Shown: positions 17,233 through 26,285, counted from the first letter of the stretch. The stretch: 64,000 bases of DNA from CAVXNB01 sp963763085 (GCA_963763085.1 CAVXNB010000003.1:434001-498000); one strand, 5' to 3'. A program made the numbers and translations. The notes: generated from the letters alone by a model not told the origin.

Positions 17233-18032
17233 GCCTGTCGGCGAGCCGTGCGGGCGGCCATCGCAACCGGACGCAGGGGCGTCCGATCGGCGAGCGCGAG
17301 AGCCGAGCGGGCAAGGCCGCCGAGGCCGCGCGCCGGGGCCGGCTGCGGCAACGACGCGTCGAGCTCGGCCATGGCCATTCCGGGTGCCGGAAGCCGGTCC
17401 CAGCCGAGGATCCGGCCCGGCGCCGGGCCGGCGACCTCCCGGCGCTCGCGAGCCGCCCGCCGGCGCACGAGCTCCAGCACGTTCTCGGCTGAGGCGTCCG
17501 CGCCCTCGCCCCACCCGCCGTCGTCAAGTCCCGGGTCGCCGGCTGCAGCCGGGCTCACGACGACCCGATCGGCGATTTCGCCGGCGGCGAGCACCAAAGC
17601 CGCCCGTTCGTCCTCGCTGCCGACCTCGATGCGCCACGCGCTCTGCCAGACCCGAAGGGCCGCACGACCGCCCGGCCCGCCGGGAAGGTCGAGAACGCGC
17701 TCGAGGCGGAGCACGACGTCGCGCCCGCGGCGCAAAGCGAGCGAGAACGCGGCCAGCGACGCTGCCTGCTCCAACCGTCCGGCTTGCGGCCTCGCCGGCA
17801 GGCCGGGCTCCACCTGCACCACAACTGCGTCGTACCGCCCGACCATCGTCGCCAGCCGCAGGCAACCAGCCAGCCCGGCGGGCACGAGATAGCGATGGGC
17901 GGCGGCAGCGGGGTTGGGCGCGACCACTTCGACCGAGTGGCCCTCGGCGAGAAGGCGCACGACCTCGCTGCGAAGGGCCTTGGCGCGCTCGCCGTCGGGC
18001 GGCGGAAGCGAGCCGACGACGAGGACTCTCAA
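17199..18032 (-). CDS. Glycosyltransferase-like protein lacking an obvious donor domain
   Basis: A 277-residue protein whose first ~110 residues resemble the acceptor half of a GT-B enzyme: MRVLVVGSLPPPDGERAKAL, then EGHSVEVVAPNP and YDAVVVQVEPGLPARP. The rest is rich in Ala, Arg and Gly and does not show the usual donor-site E-x7-E motif, and the length is about 100 residues short for the family. It may be a degenerate or non-catalytic relative. It overlaps the 3' end of the convergent two-domain glycosyltransferase by 34 bases and follows the GT4 gene at 18073 on the same strand. Confidence 0.6.
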   Translation of the reverse strand: MRVLVVGSLPPPDGERAKALRSEVVRLLAEGHSVEVVAPNPAAAAHRYLVPAGLAGCLRLATMVGRYDAVVVQVEPGLPARPQAGRLEQAASLAAFSLALRRGRDVVLRLERVLDLPGGPGGRAALRVWQSAWRIEVGSEDERAALVLAAGEIADRVVVSPAAAGDPGLDDGGWGEGADASAENVLELVRRRAARERREVAGPAPGRILGWDRLPAPGMAMAELDASLPQPAPARGLGGLARSALALADRTPLRPVAMAARTARRQAYAVLRPDRSD

Positions 18033-18072
18033 GGCCGTACTCCAGCTCGAGCGCGCGCGGGACGGCGCGCCC

Positions 18073-19290
18073 TCACAGGAACGCCTCGAGCGAACGCTCC
18101 ATGGCGTCGAGCACAGAAGGCCACGTGTAGTTGGCGAGCACGTACTCTCGCCCCTTGCGGGCGAGCTCGGCCGCCTGCTTCGGCGCCTCCGCCACGAACC
18201 GCAGGCACTGGCCGAGCTCGAGCTCGTCGGCGTAGACGAGTCCTCCCCCGGACCGCTCGCAGTGCCAGGTGACGACTTCGCTCTCGCCGTTCGCGATCAC
18301 GACCGTCTCGGCCAGCCAGGCTTCCATGATCGTGCGAGAAAAGCTCTCGTTCGCACTCGGCTGCACGAAGGCGTCGGCGGCTGCGAAGGCGTCGGCGACC
18401 TCGGCCGTCGCGAGGTAGCCGAGATCGACGACGCGGTGCTCGAGCGACGGCGGCACCTTCGCCGGCCCGACCCCGACCGTCACGAGATCGAACGGCAGGC
18501 GATGCCTGAGCGCGGCCAGCCAGAAACCACCGACCAGCTCCTGCCAGCCCTTCCCCCCCTCACGTCTGCCGGCATAGAGCACGAACGGGCGAGTCAGGTC
18601 GTGCCGGTCGCGGAAACCCTCAGGGTCGTAGGCCGCGGGTACGTCGACCGCGGCGCCGATCACGGCGTGACGGGCCGCCACCGGTGCCAGGCGGTGGCCC
18701 AATTGATGCTCGGGCTCGGACAGGAACCAGACGGCCGCCGACGATGCCAACGCGGCGGCCACGCTGCGGAGATAGGCGTACGGCTCGTCGTGGAGGCACG
18801 GCATCAGAATCGTTCGTTCGGGCGCGATCGCGGTGCAATAGAGCGTCGACCAGAACAGGTACGGCGAGAAGATGATCGCCGCGTACTCCTCGGCGTGGCC
18901 GGCCAGGTAGAGATACAGGTCGGGAACCCGGAACCGCCCGTTTATCCAGACGAGCTCCTCGGCCTCGTCGAGGAGCTCGCCCGCCAGAAGCCGCTCCTGC
19001 ATCCGGGTCCACCGGCCGGGGTGGCGGGACAGGACCGTCTGGAAGCGCCGGACGGTGACGCCCCTGTCCACGGTCGTGCCGGGCTCGAGCTCGCTGGCCC
19101 AGGTGTAATGATCGACCGCGCAGGTCGTGAGCACCTCGACGTCGTAACCCCGTTCGGTCAAGCCGTGCGCGGCTTCGCGTACGACGGCCTCCGAGCCCCC
19201 GACGACGTTGTCTCCGTAGCGTGGCGTGACGAAAGCGATCCGGCCCCTGGTCGGGGCAGGTGTTAACGCTTTAAGTGCTGGAGCTATCAC
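18073..19290 (-). CDS. GT4-family glycosyltransferase
   Basis: A 405-residue GT-B enzyme. Acceptor half: RIAFVTPRYGDNVVGGSEAV, with the G-G-S/A-E loop found in many GT4 enzymes. Donor half: PFVLYAGRREGGKGWQELV and QPSANESFSRTIMEAWL, where the expected first Glu of E-x7-E is followed by SFSRTIMEA. The start is GTG at 19290; its N-terminal 15 residues are poorly conserved in character. It is divergent from the secreted beta-propeller gene with only about 30 bases between start codons. It probably acts on a cell-surface glycan. Confidence 0.88.
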   Translation of the reverse strand: MIAPALKALTPAPTRGRIAFVTPRYGDNVVGGSEAVVREAAHGLTERGYDVEVLTTCAVDHYTWASELEPGTTVDRGVTVRRFQTVLSRHPGRWTRMQERLLAGELLDEAEELVWINGRFRVPDLYLYLAGHAEEYAAIIFSPYLFWSTLYCTAIAPERTILMPCLHDEPYAYLRSVAAALASSAAVWFLSEPEHQLGHRLAPVAARHAVIGAAVDVPAAYDPEGFRDRHDLTRPFVLYAGRREGGKGWQELVGGFWLAALRHRLPFDLVTVGVGPAKVPPSLEHRVVDLGYLATAEVADAFAAADAFVQPSANESFSRTIMEAWLAETVVIANGESEVVTWHCERSGGGLVYADELELGQCLRFVAEAPKQAAELARKGREYVLANYTWPSVLDAMERSLEAFL

Positions 19291-19307
19291 GCTAAGTGAA
19301 TATCCTC

Positions 19308-19313
19308 TACAAT
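19308..19313 (+). promoter_or_regulatory. -10 element of the secreted propeller gene
   Basis: TACAAT, one base from the -10 consensus, ends exactly six bases before the ATG at 19320. No ribosome-binding site is present. This is the clearest of the leaderless promoters in the window. Confidence 0.65.
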
Positions 19314-19319
19314 CGCCTC

Positions 19320-21728
19320 ATGGAATCCTGCCGCATCCGAAGCTCTCGAACGAGTTCAGGACGGCGCCTCTCACATCGCAACCTGTTGTCCATCGCTCTT
19401 GCCGCTTCTCTTGTCGCTGCTTTCGTCGTGCCCGGTCTCTCGGCCGCATCGGCCGGCCCGCCGGCATCCAGGTCGAAGTCGACCGGGCCCAACGGTTTAC
19501 CGCGCCTCGCCCAGGACAACCAGTTCGGGCAGGCGCTCTGGACGCAGAAGGGCCTGGGCTCCGTCTGGGTGAGCTCGCCGGTCGTCGCGACCATCGGCGG
19601 CGTCAAGGCAGTCGTTCTCGCGACGCTCACGGGCGAGATCTATGTCTTCAACGCCAAGACGGGCCACGAGCTGGCGGGGTGGCCACAGTGGGTTCACATC
19701 CACAGCTCGACTCCCACAGCAGTCGACTCGAGTCCAGCGGTCGCCTACCTCGACGGGCCTGACAGACCGCCGTCCATCATCGTAGGTGCGGGTTCCCTCT
19801 GGAGGCGGAACCAGCAGGGTGGCCTCGAGGCGTTCTACGCGAACGGGAAGGTCCGTTTCGTGTTCCAGACACGGCGCACCTTCAATCCCTGGGGATCCGG
19901 CGCAAACGACTACTCCGACCCCGTCTTCGGCACACCGGCCGTCGGTGACATCACCGGTAGCGGTCAGCTGGACATCGTCTTCGGGTCCTACGACCACTAC
20001 ATCTACGCGCTCAAGCCCGACGGGAAGCTCGTGCGTGGCTTCCCCATCAATCGAGCTGACACGATCTGGTCCTCGCCCACCCTGGCGGACACCAGCCACA
20101 CTGGCCGCGACGACATAATCATCGGTGGCGACTCGAGCGGTTGGGACGGGTGCTACGGGGGATGGATCGTCGACTACCGCTACGGCGCCTCCGGCCCGGA
20201 CCGCGTCTGGCAGCGGTGTACCAGTCAGACGATCTGGTCCAGCCCCACCGTCGGAACGCTCAACGACACGGGGCGGCTCGCCGTGGTCGTCGGGACCAGT
20301 TGGAACACCCATTACGCCAGCCGCCCCGCCACTCGTCAGGTCCTTGCCGTCTACGCGGACAACGGCCGGAACGTGCCGGGCTGGCCCGTCACCACGAACG
20401 GTCCGACGTTCGGGTCGCCGGCAATCGGGCGGATCGACGGCCAGACGGCAGTCGTCTCGACGTCGTGCGCCCACTGCCCGAACGGCCCGGCCATGGTGAG
20501 CGCCTGGAGCGGCTCGGGCCGGCTGATCTGGTCCAGGGCCTACGGCGGCGACCACGAGGCCGACGCCTCGCCGGTCCTCGTGGACCTCACGGGAGGCCGC
20601 GACCGCGGGAACGACGTGCTCGTCGGCGACGCCCGGGGCCTGTCGCTGATCGACGGCGAGAACGGGGACTTCCTGTACAACACCGGCGCTCCCCGGTCGG
20701 CGGTGCAAAGGGGCTGCGACGTCGCGAGCAACCCCGCAGTCGCCTACATTCCGGGCGCCGCGGGGAACGGCTGGATGATGTACCTCGCCTGCGGCGGGCC
20801 CCAGGTGCCGGCAAAGCTGGCCGCCTACCCGTTGCCGATCGCTCCGGCCGCCAACGACCCGCCGGCGTGGCCCGAATGGAGAGCGAACGCCGACCGCACC
20901 GGAGTGCCGGACCCCTTCTCGTTGCCGCGAACGACCTGCGCTCACTCCGTAGTCCGTGGCAAGGGATATCGCCTCATCTCCGGCCAGGGGGCGCTCTTCG
21001 ATTTCGGCAACCTCTCGTACTGCGGCAGCATGAACGAGACCGTTGCGCCTTCGCCGGTGGTCTCGGTGGCGTCCACGCCGGGCGGGCGCGGCTATTGGCT
21101 CCTCCTCGGGGATGGGTCGGTTTACGCGTTCGGAGACGCGAAGTGGTACGGGGACCTCCGTGGTAGCGGGTGGCACGGTGGGCCGCTGCCGCCGGGAGCC
21201 CCGGTCGTGAGCATCGCAGCGGCCCCGAACGGCAAGGGGTACTTCGTGGTGGCAGGAAACGGGTCCGTGTACGCCTTCGGAGCTGCGGTCTATCACGGCT
21301 CCCGCGGGGGTAAACCCACCGACGGGGCGGTCGTCGGGATCGCCGTCGATCAGGTCACAGGCGGGTACTGGCTCGTCACCTCGCGAGGAGCGGTCTACGC
21401 CTACGGCGCTCCCCACCACCGCTCGGCGGCCAATATGCGGCTCGTCGCACCCGTCGTCGGCATCGCGGCCCCGCCGGACGGATCTGGGTACTGGCTGGCG
21501 GGAGCTACCGGCGCCGTCTACGCCTACGGCGTGAGGTTGCACGGCTCGGCAGTTCGCCGGCGCCTCGCTTCCCGAGTCATCGGCATCGCAACGGACTCGA
21601 AGGGTGAGGGCTACTGGCTCGCCGAGGCGAACGGGGCCGTCCTCCGGTTCGGGAATATCGCCTCGTTCGGGCAACTCCCGGCCAGGGCCAAGATGAGGCG
21701 CATCACCGCTTTCAGCGGCTTGTCCTAG
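19320..21728 (+). CDS. Secreted protein: FG-GAP/PQQ-like beta-propeller plus six GYWL/AFG repeats
   Basis: About 800 residues with an N-terminal signal peptide (RNLLSIALAASLVAAFVVPG). The first ~540 residues form a beta-propeller with blades such as SSPVVATIGGVKAVVLAT, TPAVGDITGSGQLDIVFG and SSPTLADTSHTGRDDIIIG. The C-terminal ~260 residues hold six repeats of about 40 residues on the pattern GYWL...G.VYAFG: GKGYRLISGQGALFDFG, RGYWLLLGDGSVYAFGD, KGYFVVAGNGSVYAFGA, GGYWLVTSRGAVYAYG, SGYWLAGATGAVYAYG and EGYWLAEANGAVLRFG. I associate these repeats with Acidimicrobiia. GTG at 19296 is an alternative start, but ATG 19320 fits the -10 element. A role in cell-surface attachment is likely but unknown. 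Confidence 0.88.
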   Translation: MESCRIRSSRTSSGRRLSHRNLLSIALAASLVAAFVVPGLSAASAGPPASRSKSTGPNGLPRLAQDNQFGQALWTQKGLGSVWVSSPVVATIGGVKAVVLATLTGEIYVFNAKTGHELAGWPQWVHIHSSTPTAVDSSPAVAYLDGPDRPPSIIVGAGSLWRRNQQGGLEAFYANGKVRFVFQTRRTFNPWGSGANDYSDPVFGTPAVGDITGSGQLDIVFGSYDHYIYALKPDGKLVRGFPINRADTIWSSPTLADTSHTGRDDIIIGGDSSGWDGCYGGWIVDYRYGASGPDRVWQRCTSQTIWSSPTVGTLNDTGRLAVVVGTSWNTHYASRPATRQVLAVYADNGRNVPGWPVTTNGPTFGSPAIGRIDGQTAVVSTSCAHCPNGPAMVSAWSGSGRLIWSRAYGGDHEADASPVLVDLTGGRDRGNDVLVGDARGLSLIDGENGDFLYNTGAPRSAVQRGCDVASNPAVAYIPGAAGNGWMMYLACGGPQVPAKLAAYPLPIAPAANDPPAWPEWRANADRTGVPDPFSLPRTTCAHSVVRGKGYRLISGQGALFDFGNLSYCGSMNETVAPSPVVSVASTPGGRGYWLLLGDGSVYAFGDAKWYGDLRGSGWHGGPLPPGAPVVSIAAAPNGKGYFVVAGNGSVYAFGAAVYHGSRGGKPTDGAVVGIAVDQVTGGYWLVTSRGAVYAYGAPHHRSAANMRLVAPVVGIAAPPDGSGYWLAGATGAVYAYGVRLHGSAVRRRLASRVIGIATDSKGEGYWLAEANGAVLRFGNIASFGQLPARAKMRRITAFSGLS

Positions 21729-21766
21729 ATCCTGGCCCGGCTGCGCCGCGGTGTGGCCGCTCCCGG

Positions 21767-22960
21767 TCACGGAACGTCGACGTCCGCCCAATCATCGAAG
21801 ACGTCGCGACAATCGAGCACCCAGCGCCGGCGCAGGCGCGCCCGTTGGGCCAGTGCGGTTGAAACCGCACGAGGAAGCGTCCTCGCAACACCGTCGTCTC
21901 CGCCGCCTGACCACTTCCTCTTCGTTTCCCGGAACGCGAGCCCGAGGGGGGCGCAACGGGCAAGCGTGAGGATCCGGTTCCTCTCGGCGAGGAACCGGGT
22001 ACGGCCCGCGAGGATGCCTCCGCTCGTCTGCCCACGGACATGGCGCACCGTCGTCGCCGGGTCGTAGAGGACCCGATAGCCCTGCAGCCGTGCCCGCCAG
22101 CACCAGTCGGTGTCCTCGTAATAGGCGAAGTAGCTGCGCTCGAAGGGCCCGACGCGCGCCAGTACCGACGCCGTCGTGACGAGGGCGCAGCCGCTGGCCG
22201 CAAAGCACTCCCGGGAGGCGCTCCATTGATCGTCATCCGGAAGGTCGGCGCCACAATCGCCCGCATAGCCGTCCCTGCGGATGTAAGAGCCGGCACTGTT
22301 CACCAGGTCGACAACCCGGCGGATCGGCGCCGGTTCGCCGTCGAGCACCAATTCGACCGGCGCGTCCGTCGGCTCCGCCTCCGATCTCAGGAGCGTGGGC
22401 TCGCCTGGGATCGGCGCGTAGAAGGGCCGGCGGCCGGCTGTCCAGCGCCAGCGTTCCCCGCTTGGTCCGTGCTCCAGTTGATGGACGCCGGGCCCGACGA
22501 GCGAGCCGAGCACGTCCTCGCCGTCGATGGTTGCCGAGGCCAGACGGCGACCGAGCGGGCGCGCGTCTCCCGGGACCGAATGCTCCTCGTCGTCGAGCAC
22601 CACCTCCGCGAAGCTGCGCGCCAGGAGGACCCGCGGTGCTACGGCGGCGACGTCGCCGGCCGCCAGAAAGCGCTTGGAGCTGTCGAGCCAGGAGGGACCG
22701 GCCACGGCGTCGTCGTTCAACAAGGCGACAACGTCCCCGCGAGCCGCGGCGACGCCGGCGTTCACGCCCGTGGCGAAGCCTTCGTTCTCGTACAGGCGGA
22801 CCACGCGGACGTCGTGTCTGCGCCCGATCTCGGACGCCGCCGCGCGCTCAGAGCCATTGTCGACGAGTACGACCTCGTCGACCTGATCACCGACCGACTC
22901 GAGGCACCTCGCCAGCCATTCGGTCGGACGAAACGATACGACGACGGCCGAGGAGCTCAG
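21767..22960 (-). CDS. GT2-family glycosyltransferase
   Basis: A 397-residue GT-A enzyme of the rhamnosyltransferase type. The opening AVVVSFRPTEWLARCLESV, VVLVDNGS and ALLNDDAVAG (the DxD-type metal site) are standard; an ED-type block FAYYEDTDWCWRARLQGYRV supplies the catalytic base. A ~110-residue insert separates the metal site from that block. Its start is unusual: the frame has no ATG, GTG or TTG outside clpP, and a CTG at 22960 overlaps the clpP stop as CTGA with GAAGG just upstream. A start deeper inside clpP (GTG 23038) would add a non-conserved head. It probably adds a sugar to the surface glycan. Confidence 0.87.
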   Translation of the reverse strand: MSSSAVVVSFRPTEWLARCLESVGDQVDEVVLVDNGSERAAASEIGRRHDVRVVRLYENEGFATGVNAGVAAARGDVVALLNDDAVAGPSWLDSSKRFLAAGDVAAVAPRVLLARSFAEVVLDDEEHSVPGDARPLGRRLASATIDGEDVLGSLVGPGVHQLEHGPSGERWRWTAGRRPFYAPIPGEPTLLRSEAEPTDAPVELVLDGEPAPIRRVVDLVNSAGSYIRRDGYAGDCGADLPDDDQWSASRECFAASGCALVTTASVLARVGPFERSYFAYYEDTDWCWRARLQGYRVLYDPATTVRHVRGQTSGGILAGRTRFLAERNRILTLARCAPLGLAFRETKRKWSGGGDDGVARTLPRAVSTALAQRARLRRRWVLDCRDVFDDWADVDVP

Positions 22961-23580
22961 GTCGTCGCCTTCAGCGTCGAGCGGTCGATGACGCGGTCGA
23001 TGAAGCCGTAGTCCAGTGCCTCCTGAGCCGTGAACCACCGGTCACGGTCGGAGTCCGCCTCGATTCGTTCGATCGGCTGGCCGGTGTGCAGGGCGATGCG
23101 CTCCGCCATCATCTGCTTCAGGTAGATGATCTGCTCGGCCTGGATGGCGATGTCCGCAGCCTGTCCCTGCATCTGGCCGGACGGCTGATGCATGAGGATC
23201 CGGCTGTGCGGGAGCGCGTAGCGCTTGCCCGGGGCGCCGGCGCAGAGCAGGAACTGTCCCATCGACGCGGCCAGACCCAGGCAGATCGTCGAGACGTCGC
23301 AGCGGACGTACTGCATCGTGTCGTAGATCGCGAGCCCGTCGGTGACCGAACCACCCGGCGAATTGATGTAGAGCGAGATGTCCCGTTCCCGATCCTCAGC
23401 TTCGAGAAGGAGGAGCTGTGCGCAGATCATGTTGGCCGAGCTGTGGTCGACCTGGGTGCCGAGGAACACGATGCGCTCGCGGAGCAGGCGCTGATAGATC
23501 TCGCCGGCCCGATCGCCCGATCCGAGCTCCGAACTGATGGTCAAGGCGTCGGTCCCCTCGGTTACGGGAACTATGGGCAT
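22957..23580 (-). CDS. clpP: ATP-dependent Clp protease proteolytic subunit
   Basis: Serine protease subunit of the Clp machine, 207 residues, cytosolic. The catalytic triad is visible as Ser106 (LAASMGQ), His131 (MHQPSG) and Asp180 (DSDRDRWF). YINSPGGSV matches the substrate-binding strand. The start is ATG 23580 behind an AGGAGGAG ribosome-binding site; an upstream in-frame extension is not conserved in character. The usual partner clpX is not next to it here; instead a glycosyltransferase gene overlaps its stop by four bases. Confidence 0.95.
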   Translation of the reverse strand: MPIVPVTEGTDALTISSELGSGDRAGEIYQRLLRERIVFLGTQVDHSSANMICAQLLLLEAEDRERDISLYINSPGGSVTDGLAIYDTMQYVRCDVSTICLGLAASMGQFLLCAGAPGKRYALPHSRILMHQPSGQMQGQAADIAIQAEQIIYLKQMMAERIALHTGQPIERIEADSDRDRWFTAQEALDYGFIDRVIDRSTLKATT

Positions 23581-23700
23581 TGATGCTCCTCCTGTCGGCT
23601 CCGACGTCGGTCGAACCCACGATCCGAGATTACCGGAGGCGAACGGCGACACTGGCCGCCGAGGCACGCAAGTCCCGGCGGGTACGCTTGGGTCGTACAC

Positions 23701-23785
23701 GCGGGCGTGGCGGAATTGGCAGACGCGCCGGGTTTAGGTCCCGGTCCCTTCGGGGGTGGGGGTTCGAGTCCCTTCGCCCGCACCA
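23701..23785 (+). tRNA. tRNA-Leu (anticodon UAG)
   Basis: The acceptor stem GCGGGCG / CGCCCGC, a D arm, the anticodon stem CCGGG / CCCGG around loop TTTAGGT (anticodon TAG), a long class II variable arm and the T arm with GGTTCGAGT are all readable. CCA is encoded at 23783-23785. It marks the edge of a less GC-rich stretch that runs to about 28.1 kb. The following 267 bases up to 24052 show no gene. Confidence 0.96.
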
Positions 23786-24040
23786 AAATAGCTGTCAGCG
23801 TGACGCTCGACATCGCGGCAAGCATGTCCCGGAGCGACCAGCGGGCTGCGCCGTACGCACTTCAACTTTTCGAGATTGTCGGCCCATCGAACTGCCGGCT
23901 TTAGCACTACTACTCGGCGTGACAGCGCCGACGCACAGGGCGTTTTGCACTGCTCTCCGTGAAGCTGATATCGCTCATCTCGGCGCGGGCCGCATTCGCG
24001 TGGCCGTCGGGCGCCCGAGCGCCGCGATCATTGTTGTGCG

Positions 24041-24046
24041 TACATT
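24041..24046 (+). promoter_or_regulatory. -10 element of the 343-residue hypothetical gene
   Basis: TACATT ends six bases before the GTG at 24053, and there is no ribosome-binding site. The spacing is the same as at 19308. Confidence 0.5.
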
Positions 24047-24052
24047 GCCTCT

Positions 24053-25084
24053 GTGACGAACGATTCTCCCAACCACGATCTCGAGCGGATCCTCGACGAC
24101 TACGGGCAACGCCGCACTGAGATTTTGCAACAGCCAGAGCGGTCCGAGGAGGAGGCGTTTGCCGATCAGTTCGATCAGGTGGTCCGCGACACGGTGCTCC
24201 CCGTTCTCGCGAGCCTGGCTTCGCGGCTACGTGAGCGCGGCCACGAGGCGGAGGTCTGGAGTGAACCGCGCGGCCTCACTCAGGACCTGCGCTCGATCGG
24301 AGGAACCGTCGGGCTTGTATTTCGTCCCCGCGGGACCGGACGCCCAGGAGATGCCCTCAGGGGAGGGCCGTACGGCTTTCGGTCTCAGGCGCCGGGCTTT
24401 ATCCTCTATTGCCAACCTGACCGGCAGCCGTTCGTCCAGGTATCCGCCTCAGGAATGCACCCGCGGAACCAGGTTCGAGAGTGGCAGCTGCTTGAGGATC
24501 TCACACCCGAAGCGGTAAGAAGCGGGGCCGTCCGCGTCATCGAAGAGGTATTCACCCTTCCGGCCGCCAGGCCGCGATCGGGGTATCTCAGAGGCAACGT
24601 GATGAAGCCGACGAGCGGCGAGACCACGGGGCCCGTCACCCTCAAGAGAGTCAGGGCGGCGGAGTTCATGGGGGGAGACCTACCACCCGGGATACCTCTC
24701 AACGTCGAGGTCGAGTATGGCGGCGGTGACGGCCGGTTTTTCGGCTATCGGCTTGCCGAGCACCTTCGCGAGGCGCTCGGTATCCGCGACTTCCACCACG
24801 ATGTGCACAGCGGCGATCCCCACGTGATCCACGTCCGAGTACGAAGGGACGAGATGGAAGAGGTCGTCCTCGCGATACCTGCGGCGATCGCCGAGTTCAA
24901 CGAGTCCTTTCCGCAGTTGCTTGCCGAACACGAACGCGAAGTCGAGCACAAGAAGGCCGAGCAGGCCACCGAACAGGCTGCCGAGCGGGAGCGCCGGGAG
25001 CATCAGTTTGACGCCGAGCAGCAGGTGATCGATCGACTCATGAATCGAACCGGCGAGCCCGAGGCGCCTCCTAGTCCTGGATGA
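24053..25084 (+). CDS. Hypothetical protein with C-terminal coiled coil
   Basis: A 343-residue soluble protein I do not recognise. Residues 1-60 are charged and helical. The middle (about 60-180) looks like a mixed alpha/beta domain with VGLVFRPRGTG and FILYCQPDRQPFVQVSASG. A second domain (about 215-290) contains FFGYRLAEHLREALGIRDF and HVIHVRVRRDEMEEVV. The last ~60 residues (EHKKAEQATEQAAERERRE) are highly charged and should form a coiled coil. Its base composition is less GC-rich than the flanking core genes, and it is the first gene after tRNA-Leu, which suggests horizontal acquisition. Start GTG 24053 is supported by the -10 element. Confidence 0.7.
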   Translation: MTNDSPNHDLERILDDYGQRRTEILQQPERSEEEAFADQFDQVVRDTVLPVLASLASRLRERGHEAEVWSEPRGLTQDLRSIGGTVGLVFRPRGTGRPGDALRGGPYGFRSQAPGFILYCQPDRQPFVQVSASGMHPRNQVREWQLLEDLTPEAVRSGAVRVIEEVFTLPAARPRSGYLRGNVMKPTSGETTGPVTLKRVRAAEFMGGDLPPGIPLNVEVEYGGGDGRFFGYRLAEHLREALGIRDFHHDVHSGDPHVIHVRVRRDEMEEVVLAIPAAIAEFNESFPQLLAEHEREVEHKKAEQATEQAAERERREHQFDAEQQVIDRLMNRTGEPEAPPSPG

Positions 25085-25127
25085 CCTGGCCCGACCCACC
25101 CAGGCTCATCACACAGCGAACTGTGGA

Positions 25128-25145
25128 GTTCCGCCCTTAGGGAAC
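25128..25145. terminator. Weak hairpin between convergent genes
   Basis: GTTCC / GGAAC arms around an 8-base loop in the 64-base gap between the hypothetical gene and the convergent glycosyltransferase. The stem is short, so this is only a candidate transcription stop. Confidence 0.3.
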
Positions 25146-25148
25146 GCT

Positions 25149-26285
25149 TCAAGTCAACGCCAAAAGTCCCTCGATTCTGTCGACGGCAACCGCGCCACGG
25201 CCTAGCGGACGGCTCGTGGTCGCGAAGTCCTCAGCGGCTCTCCGGAACGATGGCTCGTTTAGCACCGTGTTGATAGCGAAGGCGATCTCGGCCGGCGTCG
25301 ATTCTGCACGCAGGGTCAGCCCGGCTCCGCACACTTCGACGCGCTCTGCATTGAGGTATTGATCGCGGCCTTGCGGTATGCAAACAAGAGGCTTGCCGGC
25401 CACAAGCGCGGCGCTGATGGAACTCAGCCCGCCGTGCGAGATGACGAGATCGACGTGGGGAAGCGCGAGATCGTGCGGCACAAAGCCGCGAACCACCACG
25501 TTGCGTGCGAGCGGAACAGTGTCGGCCCCGATCACGCCGCCAAGGGTAAGCAGGACGCGCACGGGCATCGCAACGAGCGCGGCCAGAATCGGTCCGAGCG
25601 CCCGGGCCTGGTCCATGGGCGTCGTGCTCAGGCTGAGGAGGACCCAGGGATCAACCGACGTGGCGAGCTCCTCCAGATCCCACTCGGCTAATTGCCGAGA
25701 ATCCGGCTCGTCCGGATGGCAGATGGGACCGACGTACTCGGTACCGGGCGGAAGCTCACCCGGGGAGTCGAGGCCGGGCGGAACCACGACGAGCACCTGC
25801 TCTACTCGGCCGAGCAACAGCTTCACGTCAGTTTGAATCGCGTTGTTTCCCCATTCCTCGACGAACGGGCGGTAGAGCACGCCACACAACGCCGCTGCGG
25901 GTCGGCCGAGTCGCCAGGCGGCCCTGAACGGTGCAGACATCATGCAGTCGATCACGAGCACGTCAGGCTGGTAAGAGCACGCAGTGTTGAACACGTCGAC
26001 CTCTGTTTCGATGCCATGGGTCATTCGGTAAGTCAAGTCCCAGCTCTCCTCGAGCCGTACGCCTGCCGGCCGCGGTGGCACGCTGGAATAGCTGGCAAAC
26101 GGCACGCGCGCTTCAGCGGCCCGCCCCGCCATCGATTGTGAACCCAAAACCAAAACGTCATGGCCTCGGCGCATCAAGCGACCGCTCAGGTAGAGAGCAC
26201 GAGTTGTGTTGCCGCCTCCGTCCCAGCTCGTAATCAGAAACCGACCGCTCACGTACTGAATACTGCCATCAGCCCGTTCCAACAC
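25149..26285 (-). CDS. UGT/MGT-like glycosyltransferase (GT1 family)
   Basis: A 378-residue GT-B enzyme of the type that glycosylates lipids or small hydrophobic molecules. N-terminal: FLITSWDGGGNTTRALYLSG. C-terminal: the nucleotide-sugar site region VVVRGFVPHDLALPHVDLVI followed by SHGGLSSISAALVAGKPLVC and PQGRDQYLNAERVE, the classic H-G-G ... D-Q layout. Acceptor unknown. The frame opens at GTG 26285; GTG 26252 (MSGRFLITSWDGGGN) is also possible and gives the more typical N-terminus. It lies in the less GC-rich stretch beside tRNA-Leu. Confidence 0.85.
   Translation of the reverse strand: MLERADGSIQYVSGRFLITSWDGGGNTTRALYLSGRLMRRGHDVLVLGSQSMAGRAAEARVPFASYSSVPPRPAGVRLEESWDLTYRMTHGIETEVDVFNTACSYQPDVLVIDCMMSAPFRAAWRLGRPAAALCGVLYRPFVEEWGNNAIQTDVKLLLGRVEQVLVVVPPGLDSPGELPPGTEYVGPICHPDEPDSRQLAEWDLEELATSVDPWVLLSLSTTPMDQARALGPILAALVAMPVRVLLTLGGVIGADTVPLARNVVVRGFVPHDLALPHVDLVISHGGLSSISAALVAGKPLVCIPQGRDQYLNAERVEVCGAGLTLRAESTPAEIAFAINTVLNEPSFRRAAEDFATTSRPLGRGAVAVDRIEGLLALT

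Noticed and set aside
19497..21791. A 764-codon minus-strand frame opposite the secreted propeller gene
   Set aside because: Antisense shadow; the plus-strand product has a signal peptide and clear repeats.
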